From Aedes albopictus (taxonomy: Eukaryota; Arthropoda; Insecta; Diptera; Culicidae), in contig NC_085138.1 in the NCBI RefSeq assembly GCF_035046485.1, positions 332,426,421 through 332,490,420 of the forward strand: a DNA stretch of 64,000 bases. Reading direction: 5' to 3'. Shown here in pieces: positions 33,322 to 45,473 of this stretch. The notes under the pieces are model-generated. The model was not told where the DNA came from. It was given only the letters and a program-made list of their open reading frames with translations, and made no database searches. The position numbers and the translations under genes were made by a program. Each line of letters opens with the position of its first letter. Positions within the stretch are counted from its first letter, which is position 1.

Positions 33322-34502
33322 CACTCCCGATCAAAAGTTTGGGGTCACCCCCTCAAAAACATGCCATTTTTTTTTTTAGGCCCATATCTTCACCAATTTG
33401 CGTCCGATTTCAAAAAAAAACCCTAGGTTTCATTCAAAAGATAATAAGTCAAAGAAACTTTGAACATGATTTAAAAGAAACTTTGTCAAAAAATTTTGTA
33501 TGTAAACTTAATCCAAAGTTGCCAAATTTTCTAAAAAATGAATACAAACTTACGGCAGTGTCGCTGGAAATTGGGTCGACCAAATTTTAAGCTGAGAGCG
33601 GTAATATAACCCATTTTCTATTAGCTTTCAACTGCTTTTTACAGAACTTAGCTAAAAAATCTAGAAAAAAAGTTATTAAGTAATTTAACTCTTCATGGCA
33701 TCAGCCAAAAGTTTGGGGTCACTTTTGTAAAACATGGAAAAGTGATTTGGTGATATCTTCATCATCTATAGCTCAATTTTAATTCTTTTTGGCTCATTTC
33801 AAAGTTAATTAACTTTGATAAGTTTGATGTCTTTAACTTAACGTATTTAACGATTTTTGTATATAAAAATGTTATGTAAAGTTAACACATTTCATCACAC
33901 TTCAAAAAATGAGGCAACTTTACGTTAAGTTTTAGTATGCAAATTACAACAAATATATGTGGTTCAATGTCTATGCAGTAAGTATCATTCATTTTGTTTT
34001 AAATAAGCCAAGAAGAATTAAAATTGAATGAAAGATGACAAAGATATCAACAAATCACTTTTCCATGTTTTACGATAGTGACCCCAAAATTTTGGCCGAT
34101 ACATCATTTTGAAGGGTGACCCCAAACTTTTGGTCGATGAAGAGGTAATTTACTTAATAACTTTTTTTCTAGATTTTTTAGCTAAGTTCTGTAAAAAGCA
34201 GCTGAAAACTAATATAAAATGGGTTATATTACCGCTCTCATCTTATAATTTGTTGGACCCAATTTCCAGCGACACTGCCGTAAGTTTATATTCATTTTTT
34301 AGAGAATTCGGCAACTTTGGGTTAAGTTTACATACAAATTTTTTTGAAAAAGTTTCTTTTAAATCATGTTCAAAGTTTCTTTGACTTATTATCTTTTGAA
34401 TGAAACCTAGGTTTTTGAAATCAGACGCAAATTGGCGAAGATATTGGCCTAAAAAAATGACATGTTTTTGAGGGGGTGACCCCAAACTTTTGATCGGGAG
34501 TG
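33322..34502. mobile_element. 1.18-kb palindromic Tc1-like element with nested terminal repeats
   Basis: The ends CACTCCCGATCAAAAGTTTG and its complement are bounded by TA at 33320-33321 and 34503-34504. The inverted similarity runs from the ends almost to the centre near 33910, with arms of over 500 bp. The terminal word AAAGTTTGGGGTCAC recurs inside at about 33709. Inverted copies lie at about 34079 and 34120, as if one element sits inside another of the same family. TA duplication and the size fit Tc1/mariner, but no transposase can be read. Confidence 0.8.
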
Positions 34503-34504
34503 TA

Positions 34505-35305
34505 CATTCGTAAAGGAAGACCAGTCTACAAAAGAATTTTGATTACAATGATATCTGTTGGCCGTGCACAAAATATGAATGAACAGCTGCAATAGGAAAA
34601 TAATGTATACGTGTTTGTCGTTGCCTAAGTTAGGAAACAGTCCTATGATGGTTGTTATGTTCATGCTTGATTAATCACAACACCGGCTTTTCGCCAGAAA
34701 CTCCCACGCCCAGCTTGGGTTTGCTATTGCCGAGCTAAAACTGCTTAGAAACCATAAACCTGAATTGCGTAGGTCGAGTCGTGGTTTGAAGGAAGGTTCC
34801 AAAAAAAAGCATCTACAAAAATAACTACTAAATACATGCAACGTGCTGCACTGCAACTGAAACACTCTTTCGTGTGTTCTTGCGGGCTCCATATGAACAA
34901 AATCGTGTGGCCAGTGCCGTGCAACGTGTACCCACCCACCAGGATACGAAAAGAGAATATTCGAGCAGTTGAAATGTTTCATCCATGTAGCTGCTACATT
35001 GTGGCACGAGTGGAAGGACATAGCTGTACGATATGAAACAGTCGTTTTGCGTTGTCATATTGTCTCATGCGAAAAAAAAAACCTATAAATTGAAACAGAA
35101 TTAATTATAAATAGGTACCGTAATCTGGGGTAAAATTACACTAGTTTACAAAATAAAACGAAAGTCGTGAACTTCTATCAACGACAAAAATTTTAAAGTA
35201 CAATTTTGCGCTGATTTCAAAACCGTGCTTCAAAAAATTTTAAGTAGAACAGTTTTTGAATGTAAGCTTATTATCGAATTTTACAACTTTTTAAAATAAG
35301 GAATG
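34505..35305. other. Intergenic, no gene seen
   Basis: Mixed sequence with overlapping short frames at 34671-35058 that share no domain. TACCGTAATCTGGGGTAAAA at about 35116 resembles a MITE terminus but has no clear partner. Confidence 0.35.
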
Positions 35306-35347
35306 AAAATTCGAATATTCATTTCATTTATTTAGTTCACATCAAAT

Positions 35348-35795
35348 TCATGATAATACTGAATCAACAATTTGCCGCCATAATACTCGATTTGCAGCTG
35401 CAGCTCTCCATCCTCGGTCACGCCCAACACTCGCCAGATCACGCTCCACCTGGTCCGCCCATCGTGCTCTCTGCGCTCCACGCCTTCTTGTACCAACCAA
35501 ATGGTTAGCAAACACCAACTTTGCAGGGTTGTAGTCCGGCATTCTTGCAACATGCCCTGCCCACCGTATCCTTCCAGCTTTGGCCACTTTCTGGATACTG
35601 TGTTCGCCGTAAAGTGCAGCGAGCTCGTGGTTCATCCTTCTCCGCCACACACCGTTCTCCTGCACACCGCCGAAGATCGTCCTTAGCACCCGTCGCTCGA
35701 AAACTCCGAGTGCTTGCAGGTCCTCCTCGAGCATCGTCCATGTCTCGTGTCCGTAGAGAACCACCGGTCTTATTAACGTCTTGTACATGGTACAT
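35348..35795 (-). pseudogene. Copy 2 C-terminal domain
   Basis: The frame reads YKTLIRPVVLYGHETW through IRWAGHVARMPD and RRGAQRARWADQVERDL to a stop at 35348. It is separated from the reverse transcriptase part by the CCC-terminated insertion and closely matches 9631-10044. Confidence 0.8.
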
Positions 35796-35797
35796 TT

Positions 35798-37017
35798 CCC
35801 GAGCAGAGGAAAATATCAAAATAATAACAACGGAATCACAAAACCTGTTTTTTTATCTCGGTTTGTTATTATTAACTTATTAAGTCATCACCGTTCCATA
35901 ACATGTTCTGTTGGGCAATCTTATTTTGTTATGATCGTGCTCTTGGTATATTTTCTTTAAATTACATTTCAATAACTTGTTTTGTTGTAGCACAAGTTCA
36001 GTTATTATTGTGTCATTGAGACTAGTACAAATATTTGATCATTAATATTACAACATAACTAGCTTTGCAATCAAAACTACACCATTCGAGATTTTCGTTG
36101 TTCACAGCATTCCGTGAGGAACTGTAAGAGAAAATATTATTTTGTCATCAGTTCATCTTCTTACTGACATTACGTTACAGAGCCAACTTATCAGCCTTTT
36201 GTTTTATAAGCACTTTGAAAAGTATACCTGTTTTTTTGTCCCAGTTTCAGTTAGGTATGAATACGAAAATAGAGAGTGTAATAGAGTGTTAGCCATTTTA
36301 TGAAACATTCTGGATCAACTGGTGGAATTCAACGACGAACAACACATTTTCGATAAAAAAGAAATAAGTCATCAAGAACTCCATTGATTATTTTTAGACA
36401 TTTTATTTTTATTGATTTCACTGCATCGAGCCCACTTAGATTAACTAGGATAAATGTGTCAATCAATGAGGTAATAATGTAAATTAATCTTAAAAACAAT
36501 AAACCACCTAATAAAGGGTTTCAAAACGACGGTAGTTTTTCATCGTAAGCTGTTTGGAAAATAAACGAGAACTATTGTTTCTCTCTGTTTTCGATAAGAA
36601 ATCGCTTGCGACAAAAAAGCGTCCCAATTATGAATGAAACATTTAACAATAGATCCTATTGTTGCGTATCCCATTGAATGCATATGGGACTTTGGAGGAG
36701 TTCCTATCCGCAACAGAAAAAAAAGCAAATTTTGTTTTCAGATTGTTATCAATAACGTATTCATATCAAAATTTGTTATTAAAATATTTTCAAAATTCGC
36801 TGTTATTAAGTTGTTATTGAAACTAACAAAAGATGTTATTAAACAGGCTTCCAGGAACATTTTATTGTTATAATATTTGTTATTTTGCCGCTTATGACAG
36901 ACAAGTTTATAACAGGATATGTTATGTAAATAACATGAAAATAACTCTTTCCGCTACTCAGTTATTTTTCCAAAATAACACATTTTATTATGCTGTTGCT
37001 ATTCCCGTCTGCTCGGG
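35798..37017. mobile_element. CCC-terminated MITE, 1220 bp (TT duplication), reiterated AATAAC/GTTATT
   Basis: The ends are CCCGAGCAGA and TCTGCTCGGG. Comparison with copy 1 (ACATTTGGTGCGGGGG near 11923) shows the empty site and a 2-bp TT duplication (35796-35797 and 37018-37019). The interior is AT-rich and dominated by AATAAC and GTTATT words in both orientations, densest near the two ends. No transposase frame. Confidence 0.8.
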
Positions 37018-39400
37018 TTGGTGCGGGGGTGAATCTTTTTTGACCGCAGTTTCTTCTGGAGCCCATAGTAGGCACGACTTCCACTGATGATGCGCCTTCG
37101 TATTTCACGGCTCACGTTATTGTCAGCCGTTAGCAAGGAACCGAGGTAGACGAATTCTTCTACCACCTCGAAAGTATCCCCGTCTATCGTAACATTGCTG
37201 CCAAGGCTTGTCCTGTCTCGCTCAGTCCCACCTACCAGCATGTACTTTGTCTTAGCCGCATTCACCACCAGTCCGACCTTTGCTGCTTCACGTTTCAGGC
37301 GGGTGTACTGTTCTGCCACCGTTCCAAATGTTCTGGCAATAATATCCATGTCATCCGCAAAACAGACAAATTGGCTGGATTTCGTGAAGATCGTACCCCG
37401 GCTGTTGAGCCCGGCTCGTCGCATAACACCTTCCAGAGCGATGTTGAATAGTAGGCAGGAAAGTCCATCACTTTGTCGTAGTCCCCGTCGAGATTCAAAT
37501 GAACTGGATAGCTCACCCGAAATCCTTACGCTGTTCTGCACACCGTCCATCGTTGCTCTTATCAGTCTAGTCAGCTTCCCGGGAAAGCTGTTCTCGTCCA
37601 TAATTTTCCATAGCTCTGTGCGGTCGATACTGTCGTATGCCGCTTTGAAGTCGATGAACAGGTGATGCGTTGGGACCTGGTATTCACGGCATTTCTGGAG
37701 GATTTGCCGTACGGTGAAGATCTGGTCCGTTGTCGACCGGCCGTCGATGAAACCGGCTTGGTAACTTCCCACGAACTCATTTACTTTATGATCGCTCGAA
37801 AGTTCTCACACATTAACTTGTCGCCTTTCTTGTGGATGGGACAGATTATCCCTTCCTTCCACTCCTCCGGTAGCTGTTCGGTTTCCCAGATCTTGATTAC
37901 TAACTGGTGCAGACAGGTGGTCAACTTTTCCGAGCCCATCTTGATGAGTTCTGCTGCGATACCGTCCTTACCAGCCGCTTTGTTGTTTTTGAGCTGGTGG
38001 ATGGCATCCTTAACTTCCCTCAGCGTGAGAGTTGGTTCGTTCCCGTCCTCTGCTGCACTAACATAGTCATTTCCTCCGCTGCCTTGGTCCTCCGTGCCTA
38101 CATTCTCTTCGCCATTCAGGTGCTCGTCGAAGTGCTGCTTCCACCTTTCGATCACCTCACGTTTGTCCGTCAGGAGGCTCCCTTCCTTATCCCTGCATAT
38201 TTCGGCTTGCGGCACGTAGCCTTTGCGGGATGCGTTGAGCTTCTGGTAGAACTTGCGTGTTTCCTGTGAACGGCACAGCAGTTCCATTTCCTCGCACTCC
38301 GCTTCTTCCAGGCGGCGCTTTTTCTCCCGGATGAGACGTATCTGCTGCTTCCGCTTCTGTCTGTATCGCTCCACATTCTGTCGGGTTCCATGCTGCAGCA
38401 TTACCGCCCGCGCAACATCCTTCTCCTCCAGAACCGCTCTGCACTCCTCGTCGAACCAATCGTTTCGTCGACTTCGTTCTACGTACCCGATAGTGCTCTC
38501 GGCTGCGTTGTTGATGGCTGCTTTGACTGTACTCCAGCAGTCCTCTAGAGGGGCCACATCGAGCACACCCTCGTCCAGAAACGCTGCCTCGAGATTCTGC
38601 GCGTATGCGGTGGCGACATCCGGTTGCTTCAGTCGCTCTAGATCGTACCGGGGCGGCCGCCGGTAATGTACATTGTTAATAACGGAGAGTTTTGGGCGCA
38701 GTTCAACCATCACCAGATAGTGATCGGAGTCGATATTAGCGCCACAATAGGTCCTGACGTCGATAATGTCGGAGAAGTGCCGTCCATCAATCAGAACGTG
38801 GTCGATTTGCGATTCCGTTTGTTGTGGTGATCTCCAGGTGTAACGATACGGGAGGCTGTGCTGGAAGAAGGTGCTACGAATGGCCATGTTCTTGGAGGCG
38901 GCGAAATCGATGAGGCGTAGGCCATTTTCGTTCGTCAGCTGGTGGGCGCTGAACTTTCCAATCGTCGGTCTGAATTCCTCCTCCTGGCCTACCTGAGCGT
39001 TTAGATCCCCTATGATGATCTTGACGTCGTGGTTTGGGCAGCGGTCGTACTCGCGTTCGAGCTGCGCGTAAAATGCGTCTTTGTCATCATCAGTGCTTCC
39101 GGAGTGAGGGCTGTGCACGTTTATTATGCTAATGTTGAAGAATCGGCCCTTGATCCTCAACCTGCACATTCTTTCGTCGATCGGCCTACAACCGATCACG
39201 CGCCTCTGCATGTCGCCCATCACTATAAAAGCTGTTCCCAGCTCACGTGTGTTGCCGCAGCTCTGGTAGATGGTATGATTACCTCTAAACGTTCGCACCA
39301 TAGATCCTGTCCAACACACCTCCTGCAGCGCTACGTTTCCGAACCCGCGGTCCTTCAGTATATCGGCGAGTATGCGGGTGCTCCCGATGTAGTTGAGAGA
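37018..39400 (-). pseudogene. Copy 2 endonuclease-reverse transcriptase ORF (frameshifted)
   Basis: The 5' part (37781-39319, extending open to about 39400) carries the endonuclease (GDLNAQVGQEEE, SQIDHVL, SDHYLVM) and the start of the reverse transcriptase (KAAGKDGIAAELIK, PIHKKGDK). The glutamate at 39050-39052 is intact here, where copies 1 and 3 have a stop. A 58-bp deletion near 37785 shifts the frame. The rest (to 37018) carries FIDFKAAYDSID, RQSDGLSCLLFN (serine where copy 1 has glycine) and FADDMDII. Confidence 0.85.
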
Positions 39401-39608
39401 TCTGCAGTTCCACGTACCGAGCTTCCAATCGCAAGTCCCTTTTCGTCGCTGTGGTCGTCGCCATTGGTATCGGTTCGCATTCTTCTCTTGTTGATTTTCC
39501 GGTGCTAGTCTTTTTTACGGCTGGCTCGCAGGGCCTGACACCAACCCACTAACCCAGGGAGCTGGGCTTACCTTCCCGGAAGCTACGGGTTCTGCAAAAT
39601 TCGAATAT

Positions 39609-40495
39609 CTTGCGTTTTATTCAACCAATTTTAAATCTTTTTCCAAAAATTAAAAGCTGAATATAATACCATTCGATTATCTGAATGCAGGTTTTGCGTC
39701 AGATTGATGAAATTCAAGATATTTTCAAGTTTTAGGGACAATCTGCTTAGATTTTAACAAAATTTCCAAAAATATATGAAGAAATGTTTTTTTTTTCAAT
39801 TAAAAAAAAACAATATAAAAATTCTTTCTCAACGTTTATTTGACATATCATATGTATGTATGCGAGTTACAGTTGAAAATTCAGCTCAATCGGAGCATTG
39901 ATTACGAAGAATGAGATGTGTAAAGTGAGCGACTTTGCTTAAAAATAGAACAAAAATCGATTTCAAATCATCAACCTTGTATGGAAAGTCGAAAAAAATT
40001 CCGCTCTACTGTATTTTTTTTCCTTCGCGTTTTTGAACTCAGGGCAAAATTCTACACCAAAAATGATCGTCAGCTTACCGAGTTCAAAAATGCTGTAAAC
40101 TAGTATTATCAAATTGATCAAAATTTTTGCAAGTTATGTACTCGCGTGGGTCATAGAGGTCGTTTTTCCAGTTGAGACAGTGCAAAATTTAAGCGTGTTC
40201 AATTATGCCCACGCTTTGCACATCTTGATTGAATGATATGGAATTGTATATGGGAAAACTTTTTTTTTTCATATAAATCAATAAAATTATGCTGAAAGTA
40301 TGTCACCGATTATGTAAAAGTATATCCTCAGATATTTTTTTTTAGTTTTTATTTATGTGTATTCTAACTTAGATGCTAATTCTACACTCATATCCTCAGA
40401 TATGCTGAAAGCCTTTTGCACGTACCTAGCAAGATCGCAAAATATTCAGAGTCAAAACAAAAGTTATAGCCTGCTGATCTAAAGGTGTTTAACAC
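39609..40495. other. AT-rich intergenic DNA
   Basis: Target DNA of copy 2 and the stretch beyond it. No gene is seen. It contains the 54-bp micro-retroposon copy B. At 40496 TTAACCCTAGTAGAATG with GGGCTCAATATGACCC resembles the left end of a TTAA-type MITE like that at 4802, without its right end. Confidence 0.45.
40336..40389 (-). mobile_element. 54-bp A-tailed micro-retroposon, copy B
   Basis: A perfect 14-bp duplication, ATATCCTCAGATAT, flanks it at 40322-40335 and 40390-40403. Read on the minus strand the insert begins GAGTGTAGAATTAG and ends in TACACATAAATAAAAAC with an A-run. It has the same limits and length as copy A at 18334-18387. Confidence 0.8.
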
Positions 40496-40532
40496 TTAAC
40501 CCTAGTAGAATGTTGGGCTCAATATGACCCAG

Positions 40533-43527
40533 ACAGGCAAGCTGATCGTGCACTACGCCATCGTGGTGCGGAAATCCAACATCTTAGGAGGCTTAACGGT
40601 AAAGGCTGGGTATGCTGCGCAATTCAGATCCCATTGTGATCCACTAGCCACTGCCCAGCAACTCCTATCCCTACCTCCTAGATCGGGTAACCAACCCCGA
40701 TGGGTACTTTGGTCGAAGGCTGACAGGGAAGGGGGTTGCAGGGGGGTTGCTTCGGCAAACCTGAGCGTCTGTTCTCCAGGATGAGCGGCTCATAACAGCG
40801 TCTGATCCCCATGTTAGGGGCGGCTGATCTACGTCCGAGTGCCAGGGAAGGACTCTAAGCTCGACTGTGCACTATGGTCCTCCGGAAAGTAGGGGGTTGG
40901 TGTCAGGCCCTACGAGCCAGCCGTAAAAAACCATTGTAACGGAAAATCAGCAACAGAATAATACAAACCGAGACCAACGCCAACGACCCCAGCGAACAAA
41001 AATGACTTGCGATTGGAAACTCAGTACGGGGAACTGTCGATCTCTCAACTTCATTGGGAGCACCCGCATACTCGCCGATCCACTGAAGGACCGCGGGTTC
41101 GGCATCGTGGCGCTGCAGGATGTGTGTTGGACAGGATCGATGGTGCGAACGTTTAGAGGTAATCTACCATCTACCAGAGCTGCGGCAACACACGCGAGCT
41201 GGGAACAGCTTTCATCGTGATGGGTGATATGCAGAGGCGCGTGATCGGTTGGTGGCCGATCGACGAAAGAATGTGCAGGTTGAGGATCAAGGGCCGATTC
41301 TTCAACTTCAGCATAATAAACGTGCACAGCCCACACTCCGGAAGCACTGATGATGACAAGGACGCATTTTACGCGCAGCTCGAACGCTAGTACGATCGCT
41401 GCCCAAGCCACGACGTCAAGATCATCATAGGAGATTTAAACGCTCAGGTAGGCCAGGAGGAGGAATTCAGACCGACGATTGGTAAGTTCAGCGCCCAACA
41501 GCAGACGAACGAAAACGGCCTACGACTCATTGATTTCGCCGCCTCCAAAACTATGGACACAGCCTCCCTTATCGTTACACCTGGAGATCACCACAGCAGA
41601 CGGAATCTCAAATCGACCACGTTCTGATTGACGGACGGCACTTCTCCAACATTATCGACGTCAGGACCTATCGAGGCGACAACATTGCTTCTGACCACTA
41701 TCTGGGGATGGTCAAACTGCGCCCAAAACTCTCCGTCATCAACAATGTACGGTATCGGCGACCGCCACGGTACAACCTAGAGTGACTGAAACAACCGGAT
41801 GTCGCCTCAGCATACGCGCAGAATCTCGAGGCCGCGTTGCCAGACAAGGGCGAGCTCGATGAGGCCCCTCTAGAGGACTGCTGAAGTACAGTGAAAGCAG
41901 CCATCAACGCCGAGAGCACCATCGGGTACGTGGAACGGAATCAACGGAACGAATGGTTCGACGAAGAGTGCAGAACGGTTTTGGAGGAGAAGAACGCAGC
42001 GAGGGCGGTAATGCTGCAGCAAGGGACTCGACAGAACGTGGAACGTTATAAACAGAAGCGGGAACAGCAGACCTGCCTCTTTCGGGAGAAAAAGCGCCTC
42101 CTGGAAGAAGCGGAGTGTGAAGAAATGGAACTGCTGTGCCGTTCCCAAGAAACACGGAAGTTCTATCAGAAGCTAAACACATCTCGCAACGGCTTCGTGC
42201 CGCGAGCCGAAATATGCTAGGATAAAGACGGAGGCCTCTGGACGGACGTGAGGTGATCGAAAGGTGGAAGCAGCACTTCGATCAGCATCTGAACGGCGTG
42301 GAGAACGTAGGCACGGGAGCCCACGGCAGCAGAGGAAACGACGACGCCAGCGCAGCGGAGGACGGAAATGAACCAACTCCCACGCTGAGGGAAGTTAAGG
42401 ATGCCATTCACCAGCTCAAAACCAACAAAGCAGCTGGTAAGGATGGTATCGCAGCTGAACTCATCAAGATGGGCCCAGAAAAGTTGGCCACCTGTCTGCA
42501 TCGGCTGATAGTCAGGATCTGGGAAACCGAACAGCTACCGGAGGAGTGAAAGGAAGGGGTAATCTGCCCCATTCACAAGAAAGGCGACCATTTGGAATGT
42601 GAGTATTTCAGGGCGATCACTATTTTGAAAGCTGCCTACAAAGTGCTATCCCAGATCATCTTCCGTCGTCTGTCACTTAAAACGAATGAGTTCGTGGGAA
42701 GTTATCAAGCCGGCTTCATCGACGGCAACGGACCAGATCTTTACCGTACGGCAAATCCTCCAGAAATGCCGTGAATACCAGGTCCCAACGCATCACCTGT
42801 TCATCGACTTCAAAGCGACATACGAGAGTATCGACCGCACAGAGCTATGGATAATCATGGACGAAAACGGCTTTCCTGGGAAGCTAGACTGATTAAAGCA
42901 ACGATGGACGGTGTGCAAAACTGCGTAAGGGTTTCGGGTGATCTATCCAGTTCATTCGAATCTTTCCAGGGACTGCGACAAGGTGATGGACTCTCATGCC
43001 TACTCTTCAACATCGCTCTGGAAGGTGTGATGCGACGAGCCGGGCTCAACAGCCGGGGAACGATTTTCACAAAATCCGGTCAATTTGTGTGCTTTGCGGA
43101 CGACATGGACATTATTGCCAGAACATTTGGAACGGTGGCAGAGCTGTACACCCGCCTGAAACGCGAAGCAGCAAAGGTCGGACTGGTGGTGAATGCCTCA
43201 AAAACAAAGTACATGCTGGTAGGCGGAACCTAAAACAACCGAATCCGTCTGGGTAGTAATGTTACGATAAACGGGGATACTTTCGAGCTGGTGGAGGAAT
43301 TTGTCTACCTCGGATCCTTACTGACGGCTGACAACAACGTGAGTCGTGAAGGCGTGGAGCGCAGAGAGCACGATGGGCGGACCAGGTGGAGCGTGACCTG
43401 GCGAGCATTGGGCGCGTCTGAGGATGAAGAGCGGCAGCCACAAACCGAGTATTGTGGCGTGGTATTGTTGATTATGTCTTGTCTTAAATGTGATATTGAA
43501 CAAATAAATGTAAGGCTTAACATGTAA
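40533..43527 (+). mobile_element. RTE-like non-LTR retrotransposon, copy 3 (heavily mutated)
   Basis: Plus-strand copy with a long leader (about 40533-41001), the ORF in pieces, an internal deletion of several hundred bases near 43350, and a 3' end resembling that of copy 4 (AACAAATAAATGTAAGG). It differs from copies 1 and 2 at many positions and shares features with copy 4, so it represents a second subfamily. The exact 5' limit is uncertain. Confidence 0.75.
41002..43360 (+). pseudogene. Copy 3 endonuclease-reverse transcriptase ORF (many stops)
   Basis: An ATG at 41002 (MTCDWKLSTGNCRSLN) gives the likely family start. The endonuclease and reverse transcriptase motifs are recognisable (CWTGSMVRTF, RQGDGLSCLLFN, FADDMDII), but stops at 41388-41390, about 41784, about 41881, about 42218 and elsewhere, plus frameshifts, break it. 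The stop at 41388-41390 is at the same codon as the stop in copy 1. Confidence 0.8.
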
Positions 43528-45077
43528 GCAAATACACCTGAAGGAATCTCTGGAATCATATCTGGAAAGAAGCGAATTTAGCATTTTTTCATATTGTAAC
43601 GAGATGTACTCAAAGAGTTGACTTCTAATCCAGCGTCGCATATTTTTGTTTAAGAAGTTAAACAGTTGAAAGGGTAAAGCGCTAAAGGAGCAGAAATGTG
43701 TATGAAATTATTTTTAAATCATTATTGAAAAATTTCATAAGATTATTATTTTTACTAAATTATGAATTATGGATTTAAACTAGTCAAATTGGAATGGCTA
43801 CGAAATTTTTCAGCATAGCCATTCAAGCTTGAGCAATTTTTTAACCCAATCTGATTTGATGAAGCAATGATTCCTGATCGACTTCATCACCTTATCCAAA
43901 AATGTAGTCGCCGCCGATGCCCAATGAAACGTACAGTTCCCAGAACGACGGACGGTCAAACCATCCAACCATCCGTAGCATAGTTTCCTTCCGAGTTGTT
44001 TCCACCGCGCGCCACACACCACTAAATTTTGTTCTGGATGGTTTGCAAAATGGACTTCTTTCGTTTGCAGCCGCCTTAGACGAGCAATATTTTTTGCTTA
44101 GTCAAATTTTCGCAACTTCCACCACAATGCTGATCCGTGGCGCGGCGCATTGCTCGGTTCTATTCGTAGGTATCGATTCGGACCAGTAGTCTTCTTTCCG
44201 AATGTTCTACACACCAAATGGTCTGATGATGGTTGATTTTTTTTGTGTGAAACTTGCTCCCGTGGCCCCTCAAGACACGCCACATCGGTGGAATGGTGCA
44301 GCGCAAAGTCATGCATAATTTGCTACAATTTGATTCGATTTCGAGTTTGGCCACGGATGGATTGGTTCCGCCGCTTTTTTCGATGATTCGGTGCGTTCGA
44401 TTGTTTCTTCGCAAGATAAAGGGGCGCTCTGCTTTTCTATCGTTTTTTTAGGGGACAAAAATCATAACGATTGATACTTAGCATTCTGTTCACTGTTTGT
44501 TTTATTATATACAAAATTATGTGCGTTGAGAACTTGCACACGTGTGTTTAAGGAAAAACAAACCATCAATTTCTTGATAATGATCTAACTGCTCGTCCCT
44601 TTTCGCAAAATTGATATAGACGATGATATGATTGCCCATGATGTTGCCGATATTTGACAGAAGCACGCAAGTCATTGTCGAGTAGGGCAACGTCTTCGTC
44701 TTGGTTTTACATGCCCACATGGACATCCTTTGTGGAACCGTAGTAGATTTCCTGGAGAAATTATTTGCTGGAAGCACACATTGACATGACTTTGAACAGA
44801 AGACTATGATGTGATGAATGTGATTATGGAACCGTTAAAAAATATCTGAATCAAAAAAACTTTACATAAGATAAAACACACATGCTTCATTAATTCTATG
44901 GAACGAGCTCACCAATCTACGATGTTTTCATAATAAATTACCTGGGAAAGGCAGCATCAAATCTTTGCCAGTCTCCTAAATAATAATGAAAACGCACAAA
45001 TCGAGGTACTGTTTGCCTTACTAATCGTATGTCCAATAATTGAATGATAACTATTAACAGACAATCTATCCAATTTC
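43528..45077. other. Intergenic, no gene recognised
   Basis: The block at about 43850-44450 is more GC-balanced, with overlapping short frames on both strands. I could not recognise a domain. It could be host regulatory or old repeat sequence. The last part (44450-45077) is AT-rich and is the insertion target of the I-clade element. Confidence 0.35.
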
Positions 45078-45088
45078 TTAACCCCACA
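45078..45088. repeat. Target-site duplication of the I-clade element, left copy
   Basis: TTAACCCCACA, identical to 51859-51869 directly after the TAA-repeat tail. It fixes the 5' end of the element at about 45089. Confidence 0.75.
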
Positions 45089-45473
45089 CCGGATCGTGCT
45101 CGGGATACTATTGTATGCTATATCAAGCAAAGATTAGCTCCCCAAAAATCGATAGTTTGCTCACCAGATACGGCACAAATCCACCTCTCTTGGTGGCTAC
45201 GTGGTAGTTTCACGCGTGTCACACGTCGGTAAAGTGAAGTCGTAGTGAAATTCGTCGTAAAAGTGGCTAATTGCAGAAATACATCATAGTGAAAATATCA
45301 CGCGCTAATTTTGCAACTCATGCCTATACTCACACATACGCCGTCGCGACAGTGAGAATACAACAGTTTGTCTCGAGTGATACATAGTGTCAAAACAAGA
45401 ACAAAATTTGGTGCATTTGTTTTTTACGAAAACTGATACAGTGCTCTAAAAAGTGATTGGTAGTTCCAGACAC

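Larger units (their letters stand above)
35319..39595 (-). mobile_element. RTE-like non-LTR retrotransposon, copy 2, with 13-bp duplication
   Basis: A perfect duplication, AAAATTCGAATAT, flanks it at 35306-35318 and 39596-39608. The insert is about 3.06 kb without the element at 35798-37017, slightly 5'-shortened compared with copy 1 (it lacks about 120 bp of leader). The 3' tail reads AAATAAATGAAATGA, a simple repeat as is usual for RTE. By eye it is almost identical to copy 1. It is disabled by a 58-bp deletion near 37785 and by the internal insertion. Confidence 0.9.

Noticed and set aside
34671..35058. Overlapping ORFs of 64-116 codons
   Set aside because: Several overlapping frames on both strands with no domain and no conserved start. 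They look like chance frames.
45453..45473. ORF1 start at 45453
   Set aside because: The first codon there is GTG. A eukaryotic element would start at the ATG at 45474.
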